From: Kalmusia sp. IMI 367209
Taxonomy: Eukaryota > Ascomycota > Dothideomycetes > Pleosporales > Didymosphaeriaceae
NCBI GenBank assembly: GCA_027946365.1
Contig: JAPEUQ010000004.1
Coordinates: 372,001 to 436,000 of the forward strand
DNA length: 64,000 nt
Reading direction: 5' to 3'
Shown: piece by piece, positions 32,050 through 43,312 of the stretch
How positions within the stretch are numbered: position 1 is the stretch's first letter
How the letters are laid out: each line of letters begins with the position of its first letter
The notes under the pieces: generated by a model
Database searches by the model: none
Seen by the model: only the letters and a program-made list of their open reading frames with translations
What the model was told of the DNA's origin: nothing
Translations under genes and position numbers: made by a program

Positions 32050-32695
32050 ATGTCCCGCGCCCTCAGCAAGAAAGAGCAACAGCAACAGATCCAGCGGCAA
32101 CACCAGCAGCAAGGACAGTACGCCCGCGATGTTGAAACGCAAGAACATCATTCCAGCGCTAATGCCTCTGTATGCCTTCCTTTGCCTGCCTTCTTTCCTC
32201 GCCCTACTCATCCGTTCCCATTCCGCACGCTAGCCCACCTAACGACTACACGTGCGTGGAGACCTCAAGACGCAGGGAGGTTAACAGTATACACAGGCCG
32301 GTCTAAACCTCAATCTCTTCGGCGCCCTCTCAGGAGCGCTCTCCTCCACAAAGCGCAAGGAAACGCACAAGAACCCCGATGGGTCGAGTCATTCGATCGA
32401 GGATTCACATGACAAAGGTATACTCCACTCTTTCCATCGCACCGCTTTCCCCTGCTTTCCCATACCTTCCTCATCCGCCTTCTTTGTGCTTTCAAGGAGA
32501 CGGGAGTTGTTAATAAGGGTATCTGCAGGCGCCGCATCGGCCCTGGCCTCAGGCGAAGGCAACGCGTACGCCCAGGGCGCCGCCGTCAACGGCGCAAAGC
32601 ACCAGAAGAGCCGCGAGATAGGGCAGGCGCAGCAGCAAGGGAAGATCCAAGCGGGGCAGAAACAGGCCGTTGATCACTTAGGCATCGAGAACTAG
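32050..32695 (+). CDS. Small conserved hypothetical protein, Gln-rich
   Basis: Predicted exons 32050-32169, 32297-32417 and 32529-32695 (introns 127 and 111 nt, donors GTATGC and GTATAC, acceptors ACAG and GCAG) sum to 408 nt, 135 residues. The N-terminus is hydrophilic with Gln runs (KKEQQQQIQRQHQQQ). The middle has LFGALSGALSSTKRKETHKN and IEDSHDK; the C-terminal half is GEGNAYAQGAAVNGAKHQK followed by another Gln-rich helix and a terminal HLGIEN. The AGLNLNLFGALSGAL segment is the only hydrophobic part and is too polar for a clear membrane span. It resembles short uncharacterised proteins conserved in Pezizomycotina. Function unknown. No single frame spans the gene, so it is easily missed. 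Confidence 0.66.
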
Positions 32696-33055
32696 CGCTC
32701 TTAAATCCGTAGTGAGGAAAGTGGAGGCTTCATGAGCGCGGAATGAGGGAGAGCATAACGGGTGTTCTTTGGTAATTGCTTGTTCGTTCAAACAAGATAA
32801 TTTATCGAATGATGATTGAAGTATTATGAACTTACGTTTATGCTGCGCTGAATGCATGCCTAATCTCCTTTTTCCTTGATAACTCAGCGGAGGTGGTATA
32901 CCAAAACCAAAATACTTGTGGACACCAGAAAATATCCACACAGATCCCTTATTCACTACCGACATAGTCCAAGATCCAGAACGCCGTAAACACCTAACAA
33001 TGCGCACTCTTCCAATACAATAGCGAAACTCAAATAAAACAAATCCGATAGAACA
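32696..33055. other. Intergenic, convergent 3' ends
   Basis: Spacer between the 3' ends of the small protein gene and MED13. AT-rich, with no open frame of note. Polyadenylation of both genes should occur here. Confidence 0.5.
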
Positions 33056-36000
33056 TCACGTTGGATAACAGATTTCCAACCCCTTAACCCCCCGAACGGC
33101 AACAGCAACATGCCACGGCACAGTCCCATGCCTGCACCCCTTCACTCCCTTTAACCTAGCCAACAACCCTAGGCCCCTGTAATGTCCCAGCACCTCCTTC
33201 AGCATATTTTCCGCAGGCAACCGCATCGCCGGCGTCGGTGTCCACGCCAGACTATTCCACGCACGCTCCTGCGGACTAGGCCCAGGGCTCTGAGCGGCCA
33301 TACCGCTGGCGCCAGGCGATACGCCTTCACCCGCAGGAAAAGGGGATGTGGCGGCGCGCGTGGGGTTCATGGCGCCCATCCAGAGAATGTTGACGCCGGT
33401 GACGATGGGGCCAACAAGAGGGTCTGGGGAGAAGAAAGGTGAAGAGGAGGGGGAGCTGCAGCCGCGTTTGCAGAGGAGGCCTGAGATTAGCGTGGGGCGG
33501 AACTCAGTCGTTGAATTGGAATTGTGTGCCCGGTGCGCGAGGATGATACCCCATGTCTCGTCGGTCATGTCGACAAATCGGGCGTCAGGATCGTTGGCAG
33601 GTTCAGCGGTACTGTCCACGGAGGGGGTTGCTGCTGGTGTAAGGCCTTGTTCGGGAGAGACAGCAGCTTGTGGTGTAGAACCTGGGGTATTAAATGAGTG
33701 TCCAGCGCCAGACGGGTCCTCGAATGTGTTAGGCGGGGGCATCGGGGGGATGAATCTTAGATGTGGCTCCGTGTCTACCGTGAGTAGTGCCATGAAAATA
33801 CTAATTTGCGTAGGACACGAAGCGAGAAACATCCAAGCATCCATCTCGTCCTTTTCCATGACACCAGCCTTGGCTATGCAAATACGCCATTGGATTCTAC
33901 GCACTTGTAGGATTTCGATAGTGGTTTGCCATACCTCTTTAGCAAGTTCAGCAAAAGGGCGGGTGCCAAGGTTGTAGGAGACCATTGTTTGGTATTTTCC
34001 GCAGACGTCGCTCCAGGCTACAGTCATCCATGCTCCATCGAGACTGATCGCATAGCCGATATGGATATATGAGTGGTCCCGGAATAGGTCTGGCGGGGGT
34101 TCTGCAGTCAGTTTGAAAGGAATGGCTCTTGGAGGTGCTTCTTCTAATTGGAACGATGGCGCTGAGTAAATACTGAGCGGCAGTTTGTCTTCGCTTGGTG
34201 CACTAGGCGGACATCGGTCGTATACCTCTCGTGCAAGGCCGGCATAAAGATAATAGTCTAGTGTAACTGGTGTCTCGAACGAAGCAATATACTTGATTGG
34301 TACAATTTGAAGCACAAGATCGGGCTTTAGTACTTGATCAGGCCGGCCAGGTGGACCTTGTCCGTATGCCTGAAACAGAGTCCAGAAAGCAGAACATAAT
34401 TCCCAGAGAGCCGACGCCTGTTCGAAAGGGTCAATGATATAGATCACAAAAGCGTCGATTTTTGAGTCGTCCTTGTCCCGCATTTGGGCATGTTTGGTTG
34501 ACAAGATCTTGCCAAGCTGAAAGCAAGTGTCTCGAAAAGTCTTGAATGCCGCACGTGTCGATGCTGGAGCAGGCAATTTACAAGGGACAAGGCCGCCGGC
34601 ATACTCTGGTACAGTGTCTACTCGAGTGTGATTGCCGAATCTGCAACTGTCGTACACCAATTGCATGTTGATCAGAAATTTCTCCACACAGGGCTTCAGA
34701 GCCTCACTGTGCGGGTAAATGCCAAATGCTACAATATTCTTAGCAGGACTGCAGGGCGCCAGGCCCAGTGGCTCCCAGAACGAATATGCTGAAGGTGACA
34801 GATCCCATAGACCGTCCGCCCGTCGAACTCGAATGTACGGTGTATTTATCTGATGCATTTGGTGCCCAAGCACAGTAGCAGTGTCGGTTGGTCTTCGAGG
34901 TGGAGGTCTCTGCTGTCCCTTTACTTGCGCGGAAGGTTCTGCGAACGCGTCTGCAACAGCTGCCAGGCCTGCCACATTGCAGTCCATAGCGTTCGGAAAA
35001 ATTTTCTGGATAAGACTCTGCCATCTAGCCTCAGAAGATGGTGGGCTTAGATAGTCAGTAACAAAGCCCTCTTCAAGAATCTCCAAAGTGGCTGGAGCAA
35101 TTTGATCAGTGACTATTTGAGCTATTGCGATGCTGTCTTTTCCACTCAGAGGCTTTTCCTCGATAAGATCCATAGATAGATCGGGTAGCGAAGTTGGCGT
35201 ACTCGGTACCGAAGAGAACGTCGGTTGAAATACAGGAATGCTGTAGCGTGTACCATACGACGGCAATTCCCTCGGGGGCGGAATGCCGATCAAGGACCAG
35301 TCCGATATTGTCGGTTCAAGGGCACATAAGGCTGTTCCATCGGTTTGGAGCCCCGCTAGCTCTCCAAAATCGCCACCTAAAGACTCAGCAAATGAGGTTG
35401 TAGAGAGCGGAGTAGCATTGCCATCGGTAGGTAATTTCCGCTTGGTTGGTACAATCAGGCTTCCAGGCAGCGGTCCGGGTTCGATAGGAGCAATATCATC
35501 TTCATCCTCGTCAGCCACCGACGAAGTTTCACTGGAGGTGTCTGAGATGTCGCCATCGGGTGTAGCAGTGGGAATTGAATCCAAGCTGTTCTTCGTCGAA
35601 GCTACACCAATAGCATATCGGAGTTTTGTGAGGAGAGGTAGGTCGCGTAGACTCTTTGGTTGGTGACTATCAGCTTGAAAGGTTGTCTTCTTAGGTTTCT
35701 CGCTCATAAATCCAAAGCGTCCTTCTTTGTACTTAGCATCCAAAAGGCTCATTTTACGGCTAAAGTTGAGTGGATCAAAGACACTGTCCCGGTGATGGAT
35801 CGAGAGCTGTGGCGGCATCTTTTCGTTTTTTGGAGAGGGCAACAGAGCCGTTTCGATGAACCGTGGACTTAGTGGAGGAGTATTTATCTTTGCGGCGTTA
35901 ACAGGACCTTGCGCATTGGAATCAGTGAGCTGATTAGATAGGTTTGAAGCTGTAGACTCTTCATTGCGCGATTGTTGCTCAGCGTTCTTGTCTTGTATGT

Positions 36001-38079
36001 CGACCTGCGTATCAGCGGAAGCTGAGCCCAAGGCACTCTCCAACGCAGCCATCGAATCTGGTGGCTCCTCTTTCGCTGAAAGCTTAGGTGCTGCTGACAC
36101 CTGTGGCTCTTCTTCAACCTTTTCAATAATCACTGAATTTGTTTCGTCGACATTAGATGCATCAGCCATGATGATGTCTTCACCATCGGGTTCATCGAAG
36201 AAATTGAAATCGGCATCGGTCACACCATTTCCCTCATCATAGCTACCTTCATCCATGTCCTCAAAGAGGTCATCATTGTTCCCGTCAGCGTTGTAGTCCT
36301 CGTATGGGAGAACGAAACTAGGTGATGTGGGAGATTGTCGTTGTGCGTCGGTGGGAGTGTTCTCTGGTGGAATAGAAAGATTGATTGCCGGATTGATGCC
36401 GTCTGGGGCTAAGATGATATTAGTAGCCAAACCAGAAACACTTGGAGTATCGCCACTAGATACAACGGTCCCCGGCGGAACCCCATCAGGTGGGGTTGGG
36501 TACACACCGCTGATGCTCTGTAGATCTCCGTACGCCCCAGCCCGAGCGTTCGATGGCGACGAAGGAAACAAGCTGTTATTTTCCTCTTTAGCTCGTTCTG
36601 CGTCCTCTTCGGCCTGTCTAGCTTTTTTCTGAGCTTCAGCATTCCTGTCGCGCTCCGCTTTCCCCAAGAACCATTGCTGAGCAAGGTCAAAGTGATCAGT
36701 GAAGCCTTTGGATTGCGGAGTGTCAAACCAGGCTAAGCCATCAGCTTCATGGAGCGGTGTTTCTTCATAACGTAGAAGTGAATGGCTGTCAGTCATCGAC
36801 TCGCCATAATAAAAACACAGAGCTCGCGGCCATAGAATTTCACGGGCAGGCTTAGAAAAAGCGGGGCTCAATGAAGCAGGCTGACCCGTGTGAGCAAGTT
36901 GAATCCTGACCCAAGAGGACTTCTTTTCCAGAGAAGGGATGGAATAGCCTTTCCATGTCAGCCAGCGTATTGCGCTCGCTTTCCATCTCTCTATGCGCCT
37001 CTCTAGCCCTACTTTCGGTCGTTTTTGTTGCCATCTATGAACAGCATCGTCGGCAACAGTGTCTACAGGATCGGCAAAGCTCATGATTTTAGCCAGAATA
37101 CCATTGGGGGCAATGCGTACGCATCTGTTGATGAGCTGTTTCTGTTCATCATTTGCAGCAATTTCGTCCAAACAATGTATGTCAGGTTTGATTAGTGAAA
37201 AGGTGGATACTAAAAGTGTGCCTGCGGTGGCCCAAGATACTTCGACGTTAGTAAGTCGAAGAGGTGCTTTTGTATTGAAGTAACGCTGATCAAGGTCTTG
37301 TTGGTCGGGGCCTTGTTGGTCCGGGTCTTGTTGATTGGGGTCTTGTTGATTGGGGTCTTGTTGATCGGAAACTTGTTGAGCAGTAGACGACGATACAATA
37401 GTACGGTAGTTCAAAGCAACTGCGTTGTAGTCTTTCACAAGATGGAAGGATATCAAAGCAACGACAGCAGAGGTGAACAGTTCATAAATAGCAAAAGCAT
37501 CGTACTGCTGGTGTTCCGACGTGCCAAACTGAGTACTTCCTTGCGACTGCCGAGGAGTGCCTGGTTGTAATCCTTTCTGTGAACCGGCGGTTACAGGCGA
37601 GCTGATAGAGGTAGACAACGGTGTGCTCCGATTGGAGGGTCTAATGGGTCGGTTCTCCAGTTCTACTCCCTTCACGACACCATGGTGTTCCCCTCGTAGT
37701 AGTTAGCGTATTGCGTAGTTGGACAGAAGGCATAACTCACGGTATAAGTGGAAGTCCGCCAGTGTCGGCAGATCTGGCGGTGGCTGACCCACCTGATCGA
37801 CCGTGGCACCGCGAAACAGCCACAGCCAGGAGCGCGAAGCATCTTGGATAACAAGATGGTTCCCCTCGCGCAACTCGGCCTCGACGGCACGTATATCATC
37901 CGATGTGTCCCAGTCAAATGTTTTCGACGAAGAGCGGGTGGGATTGCGCGCGACCGAGAAGGCTTGGAATGCGACGGCTTCAAATTCTCCCTACAGATGG
38001 TCAGCGGAGGGCAGGGAATCTATGTAAAGCGACGTACGATAGCTTGCGCATTAGTGTTGCAAGACTTGAGAAATTCCAT
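33056..38079 (-). CDS. MED13: Mediator complex subunit 13 (Srb9/Ssn2)
   Basis: Predicted exons 38079-38038, 37990-37741 and 37692-33056 sum to 4,929 nt, 1,642 residues. The first exon encodes only 14 residues (MEFLKSCNTNAQAI). Exon 2 carries the conserved N-terminal Med13 region (AFQAFSV, then TFDWDTSDDIR, SRSWLWLFRG). The long last exon has a Gln/Asp tandem repeat near residues 195-230, a large disordered acidic middle, and the C-terminal MID/PIWI-like region (WMTVAWSDVCGKYQTMVSYN and EVWQTTIEILQVRRIQWRICIAKAG). Med13 links the Cdk8 kinase module to core Mediator and controls RNA polymerase II initiation. Length is usual for filamentous ascomycetes. The gene is divergent from ENP2, sharing 640 bases of upstream sequence. 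Confidence 0.92.
37288..37380. repeat. 15-nt tandem repeat within MED13 coding sequence
   Basis: About six copies of a 15-base unit (plus strand TCTTGTTGATTGGGG and variants) encode tandem DQQDPNQQ-type pentapeptides in Med13. The unit length is a multiple of three, so copy-number change would keep the frame. Confidence 0.85.
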
Positions 38080-38719
38080 TAGAGAGGGTGGCCCTCTACG
38101 GAACGCTCAAGTGGTATTGGTGTCGAATGTGCAATCCCAGAACGGCGCTGTGTACCTTCATCAACACCGCGGTTCCAGTGTACGATTACGTGGAGGTTAT
38201 CGGCGTAGACGGATGCGCAACGGCTGACTCAATGTATCGAGGGTTATGTTTACGGTTATGACATGGCACGCTCGTCCGCGCAGTTGGACCATATTGGCCG
38301 AGCTAAGGAGCCGGCAGATGGCGCAACCTCGACCAAACGCCCGAAGAGCGAGGAGGCAGAGGAGGGCGATCGTCAGTGCCTCGAGCGGAGCATGCGACCG
38401 TAGCACACGTCGAGGAATCGGAGCGACGGTTCGGTAGGGGTTGACGGTCCCCACGCGTTGACTTGTGCTGAGGTGGTGAAGGCTGGCGCGGAAGCGACGA
38501 GATGGGGGTCCGACATGTTGCGGGACCGAAAAGGTCCGTGCCACCCTAGCATAACTTTTTGAACTTCACCTCGCCGCGGCGGGACGAAACTTCGAGCACA
38601 CCAGCTTCGCCGCGCCTACTTGCTATCAGGCGCCCACGACATGTCTCCGGGCCGCTAACACCCTACTGAAAGTCCTCCTCGGCTGTGACCGCACAGCATA
38701 GCAACGCTATTCCCCCACT
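38080..38719. promoter_or_regulatory. Shared upstream region of MED13 and ENP2
   Basis: Six hundred and forty bases between the two divergent start codons, GC-rich towards 38.3-38.6 kb. No element can be assigned by eye; both promoters are expected here. Confidence 0.5.
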
Positions 38720-40979
38720 ATGAAGATCTCCAATGATTCTGCAGTTCCCGTCTACACAATCTCGGGCGCAGAGGCAAGACCTCTCCCGGACTGGTTGGTG
38801 AGGCGTCGCAAGAGAAGTTTAAAGCAAGACCCTGCGTTTGCGAATCGTGTCGAATTGTACGCAAGACATTCCCCGTCCCCACCTTTCTCACTTGTACTGA
38901 TTGTATCCTTTTAGACTTCAGGATTTCGAGTTTTCGGAAGCTAGCCAGGTAGTGCGCTGCAGCGAAGATGGAGAGTGGGTATGATAGACCCCATGGAATC
39001 TCTTGAGCATCGCTGAATGCTACAGGTCATGTCTACCGGAACGTACAAGCCCCAGATTCACGTGCATAATCTGTCCCAGCTCGCGCTTTCGTTCGAGCGT
39101 CATACAAGCAGCCTAAACCAGACTTTCCAGCTGCTTTCATCCGATTACAGCAAATCTATCCATCTGCAAACAGACCGTTTCGTAGAACTCCATACCCGCG
39201 GGGGCTTGCATTATTCTACGAGGATACCGCGCTTCGGAAGAGATCTTGTATACGATAGGCATTCGGCAGAAGCCCTCATACCGTCCGTTGGCGTCAATTC
39301 AGAGGGCGCAGGGGAGGTGTACCGCTTGAATTTGGAAATTGGCAGGTTTATGAAGAGCTACGAAGTCGACGTGGGTGGCGATGACCTGACAACAGCCGGC
39401 GCAGGGTCTCTACAAGGCGGCATCAACACTGGAGCCGTGAACACTGCCTCCGTAGCAGAAGACAGCCACAATTTGTTGTCGTTCGGTACATCACTAGGTA
39501 CAGTCGAGTTTTGGGATGCACGAAGTAGAAATCGGGTTGGCATACTATCAGCACCAGTTGATGCCTTTTCAGATCGCTCCGAGATTACAGCACTACAGTT
39601 TGAACGCTCTGGTCTCAACATCGCAGTTGGCAATTCCAGCGGCATAGTGCGCCTCTACGATATGAGGTCTCCAAAGGCTCTATTGACTAAGGACCAAGGC
39701 TACGGGTATCCCATCAAGAACATAATTTATTTGAATTCCCGCGCTCAAAGCGAACCCAAGATTCTCACCGCCGACAAGCGCATCATCAAGATCTGGGATG
39801 CCCAGAGCGGCGCTCACTGGACATCTGTAGAACCAGCCGTCGACCTCAACCATGTAGAATGGTGCAAGGACAGCGGCATGCTCCTCACTGCCAACGAAGG
39901 CAAGCAGCAGCACGCCTTCTTTATCCCGCAGCTCGGTCCCGCACCCAAATGGTGCGCCTTCCTAGACAATCTCGTCGAAGAAATGGCCGAAGACCCCAAC
40001 GACCCCAACTCCTTCAATAAGTCCTCCGCCGGCGAGGTCTACGATAATTTCAAGTTCCTCACTCTGGAGCAGTTACGCCAATTCAATCTCGACCATCTCA
40101 TCGGCACCACGAGTCTTCTGCGCCCGTACATGCACGGTTACTTCGTTGCGCAGAAACTATACGAGGAAGCACGCCTCATATCAAATCCCGACCTCTGGCA
40201 AGAACAACGCCAGAAGAGCATCCAAGAGAAGATCTCCAAAGAGCGCGAGTCCCGCATCCGAGGCAACAAGAAGGTCGCAGTCAAAGTCAACCGCAAAACT
40301 CGCCGAGAAGATCCTAGAGCGCGAGGAGAAAGCGGAGCGTAGACGCGCTAAACGCGTGCTCGAGAAGGGCGGCGACGACGACGTGCTCGAAGCCGAGAAG
40401 GCGCCTGCCGTTGGCGAGGTCGAGGAGAAACCCGCCGGAGGTGTGCTCAACGATCCACGATTCGCGCGACTGTTCCAAGACGAGGACTTCGAAGTCGACG
40501 AGGAGAGCCACGAGTTCAACGCCATCAACCCGAGCACAAGACTACCCAAGGGCCTCACCGCCGTCGAAGAGGAAGAACTCGAGTCGCGCCGCGGCTCCTC
40601 AGATTCCGAGTCCTCTGATACGGAGACCGAACAGGCTAGACCTGCGCGCAAACAAGCTCCCACAGATAACAACCGCATATCCACCTCGTCCTACAAGAAA
40701 TCCGGCAAGAAGCCCCAAGGTCCAGGTCCGCAAATGGTCGTCTCGTCGTCATCGCGCAGAGCTGAACCCAGCCGCGACCGCACATTTGGCTCCAGAGTGT
40801 CGAAACTCAAGGAGAAGAGGCCGACGGGTAGGGGGACGACGACGGTGGTGGGCGAGCGGGAAATCACATTCCAGCCGGAAAGGAAACATAAGAAGAAGGT
40901 CGAGGACGCACAGGGGCAGAGGCATGATCGGAAGAAGGAGAGGAGGAGCGCAAGTGGGAACGTTTTCAGGGGGATGTAG
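38720..40979 (+). CDS. ENP2: Nucleolar ribosome-biogenesis protein Enp2/NOL10, with an apparent frameshift
   Basis: Predicted exons 38720-38856, 38915-38978 and 39026-40979. The opening residues (AVPVYTISGAEARPLPDWL, then RRRKRSLKQD) are diagnostic of NOL10/Enp2, a WD40 protein of the 90S/40S pre-ribosome. The beta-propeller covers roughly residues 50-350, followed by DHLIGTTSLLRPYMHGYF and the basic NUC153-like region (LNDPRFARLFQDEDFEVDEES), then a Lys/Arg-rich tail. After KVAVKVNRK the frame breaks at an AAAA run (40295-40298): the upstream frame ends at 40342 while the conserved LAEKILEREEKAERR continues in another frame. Removing one A gives 2,154 nt, 717 residues. Enp2 is essential in yeast, so an extra A from base calling or assembly is the likeliest cause. 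Confidence 0.86.
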
Positions 40980-41510
40980 GTAGGCTTTTTAGGTTATAGG
41001 TTAGACGTTGATGAATGATACCCTTCAGATATCGCTTTTTGTGCGTATATGAGGTCATGGGCGTGTGCTAAAAGTGGAAATACGCGGTTGCTGTACGCAT
41101 GACGGAACATAGTTGTCATGCGCGGCAGAATTACCTACTAAGTGGAGGTTGGCGTAGGAGCACAAGCAAGCACAACTTGGAGGACATGAGGGTGTTTGCG
41201 TAAACTGTTCACAAAAGCACCGCAGGGAGGGATTATCCAATGTTGTGCAAATGCTTCTCTATTTGCATACCTACATATCGACCCCAGGCCCAGAAGCCCC
41301 CACCATCTCATCCACGGCACCAAAGCCGCACCTCAAAACACATCTCTCTCTCTCACTCTCTCTAAGCCAGTCGGGCGGGTCCGCCCTAGACAAGGGGGAG
41401 TACACACACACCCATCATTCGAAGAAGAAAATAATCCAATCCAATCCAATCCGCTAAGTGTTCCAAACGCAGCTATGCACGCCTGCGCTCCCGACCACCC
41501 AGGAGCGCGT
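40980..41510. other. Intergenic with simple repeats
   Basis: Spacer where ENP2 and the cytochrome b5 gene converge. It contains a CT tract at about 41342-41363 and four copies of AATCC at about 41433-41452. No gene is seen. Confidence 0.55.
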
Positions 41511-42303
41511 CTACTGCTCACCCTGCTGCGCCTGCAGGTACTTGTAGACGCCGAAAGCCAGCGCCGCACCAACGAGCACAATAGCGTAGAGGCCGACGCC
41601 CGCAGAGGCGCCGTCGGTCGAGGATACGGAGGCGTTGGCGGCGGCGTAGGATTTGGGCTTTGGGTCGCCGTCCTGCATTTTTCATGGTCAGCTATGTGTC
41701 CCTCTGCATCCGTCGCACATGTATGTTCACATGCACGAGGCTTCGGCATCTCGGATCGGTGGGTGAGGGTGCTGCGGAACCGCTCCGCGGGTGCTAGTGG
41801 GGGGTCGTAGAATTTTGGAAGTCCAGAATGATAGGAGGTGGGGAAGAGAGGGGAGGGGAGGAGCATACCTTTCGGTGCAACTTGCCCACGATCAGACCCT
41901 CGAGGATCTCGCGCGCTTCGTCGCTGTGGCCTACGTCCTCGAAAGCTTCCGTTGCGTCTTGGCCGCCTACATCAAGGAGGACTTCCTCGCCGCCGCTGTG
42001 GGAATGTCAGCTTCTCAACCCCCTGAGAATATCCTTCATCTCTCCAGAGGGATTGCGTGTAGGCTGTGAATGCGTGGTGTGTGAGTGACAGAGTGGGGGG
42101 GCCTCCTCAGTCGGCATCGGCGAAACCGGAGAAGTGCGGCGGTGACCTTGATAGGATGAGAGGCAGAAGAGGATTCAGAAAACGTACGGGTGCTCGTCAA
42201 CGAAACTCGACGCATTGTACACCTTGTCGTGCACCACAATGTAGAGGTCCTTCTTGGTAGCGTGCTCCGACACGTCGGAGTAGGTGAATTCCTTGTCGGC
42301 CAT
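41511..42303 (-). CDS. Cytochrome b5, tail-anchored
   Basis: Predicted exons 42303-42188, 41995-41869 and 41672-41511 (introns 192 and 196 nt) sum to 405 nt, 134 residues. The heme domain fills residues 3-80: [21 protein letters not shown] opens it in part, the HPGG heme motif is split by intron 1 with axial His 38, and the second axial His is in EDVGHSDEA (His 62). The spacing of 24 residues is standard. A Ser/Ala linker follows, then one C-terminal helix ([21 protein letters not shown]), the tail anchor that places the heme on the cytosolic face of the ER. It donates electrons to desaturases, sterol enzymes and some P450s. Both introns are longer than most in this window. Confidence 0.9.
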
Positions 42304-43312
42304 TGTGTCCCTCGCGAATCGCTCCTTTCCTTCAAATCCTCTCGTGTCGCTTCGTAGTAGTAGACAAAAAAATGCAAGGCCGCAACGCCGTACCGAGTGA
42401 GTGGAAGTCGAGTCGAAGATTTGGTGTTGAAGAGGTGCGTAGGTACGTGTCGGTAGCCGAGCAGGTCAGGATAGGATAAGAAAGGCCTGAGCGTTTCTTG
42501 CCGGAGGACGGTGAGCGGCGTGTTCACAACACGAGGACGCCGATTGGCTGGGCGCGAGCGAGTCGCTGCCTGCGAGCGCCGATGTGGGCAGTGGCCCGAA
42601 AGGGGAAACTCCGGTGGCGCTCCCCACAAGTCGCGGGGGGCGCGGGCGAATGCTGCGCTGAGAAGTGAATTCCGCACCTACTATCACTGCTCTCTTGATG
42701 CTATCAGTCCACTTCATCCAGGTGCTTTACATATTATCATGGTGTGGTGATGTGTTTTGCTGTACCGGCTGGCTGCATTCTGGTGGTGAGCCACGGAGCA
42801 TTGCATGCGAGTTCCAACACCGCCGACATGCATGAGATTCCGGCTATCATCATCCTTCGCGCTCGATAAGACGAGCCTTACACCACACTGTAGCTCGCGT
42901 TTCAGCAGTCATGGTCTTGCTCGGAGAGTCCAGACACAATGGTTTGAATGACAGACGCTGTCAGCTCTTGGACAAGAACCCCTCAATGGGTTGCATCGGC
43001 GGCAATTGAATCGCCGAAACATCCCCGATCGGTTTCTACAACGGCAACTCTATGTCCCGGCCCGACCATAATTGCACACTTCCACCGATGATTTCACCAT
43101 CCCACGAATCCCGCGACTTTACATGTCAACCCACAGCTCGCTAACATGAAAAGGACTCAATTTTATATATGCTTAGAAAACCAGCAAATGACCTAGGCCG
43201 TGGTATCTTGCTAATCCCCTCAAACTGGTCCGAAGGCTCTCACAAATGCACGCATACTAATCATACAGAAACGCGTCTTCCTCTCATGAAATGCCCAAAC
43301 ATTTCCCTTCCA
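42304..43312. other. Upstream region of the cytochrome b5 gene, no supported gene
   Basis: One kilobase between the cytochrome b5 start and the 3' end of HSE1, both on the minus strand. The first 350 bases are GC-rich and hold overlapping frames on both strands without domain content. No RNA gene is seen. Confidence 0.5.
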
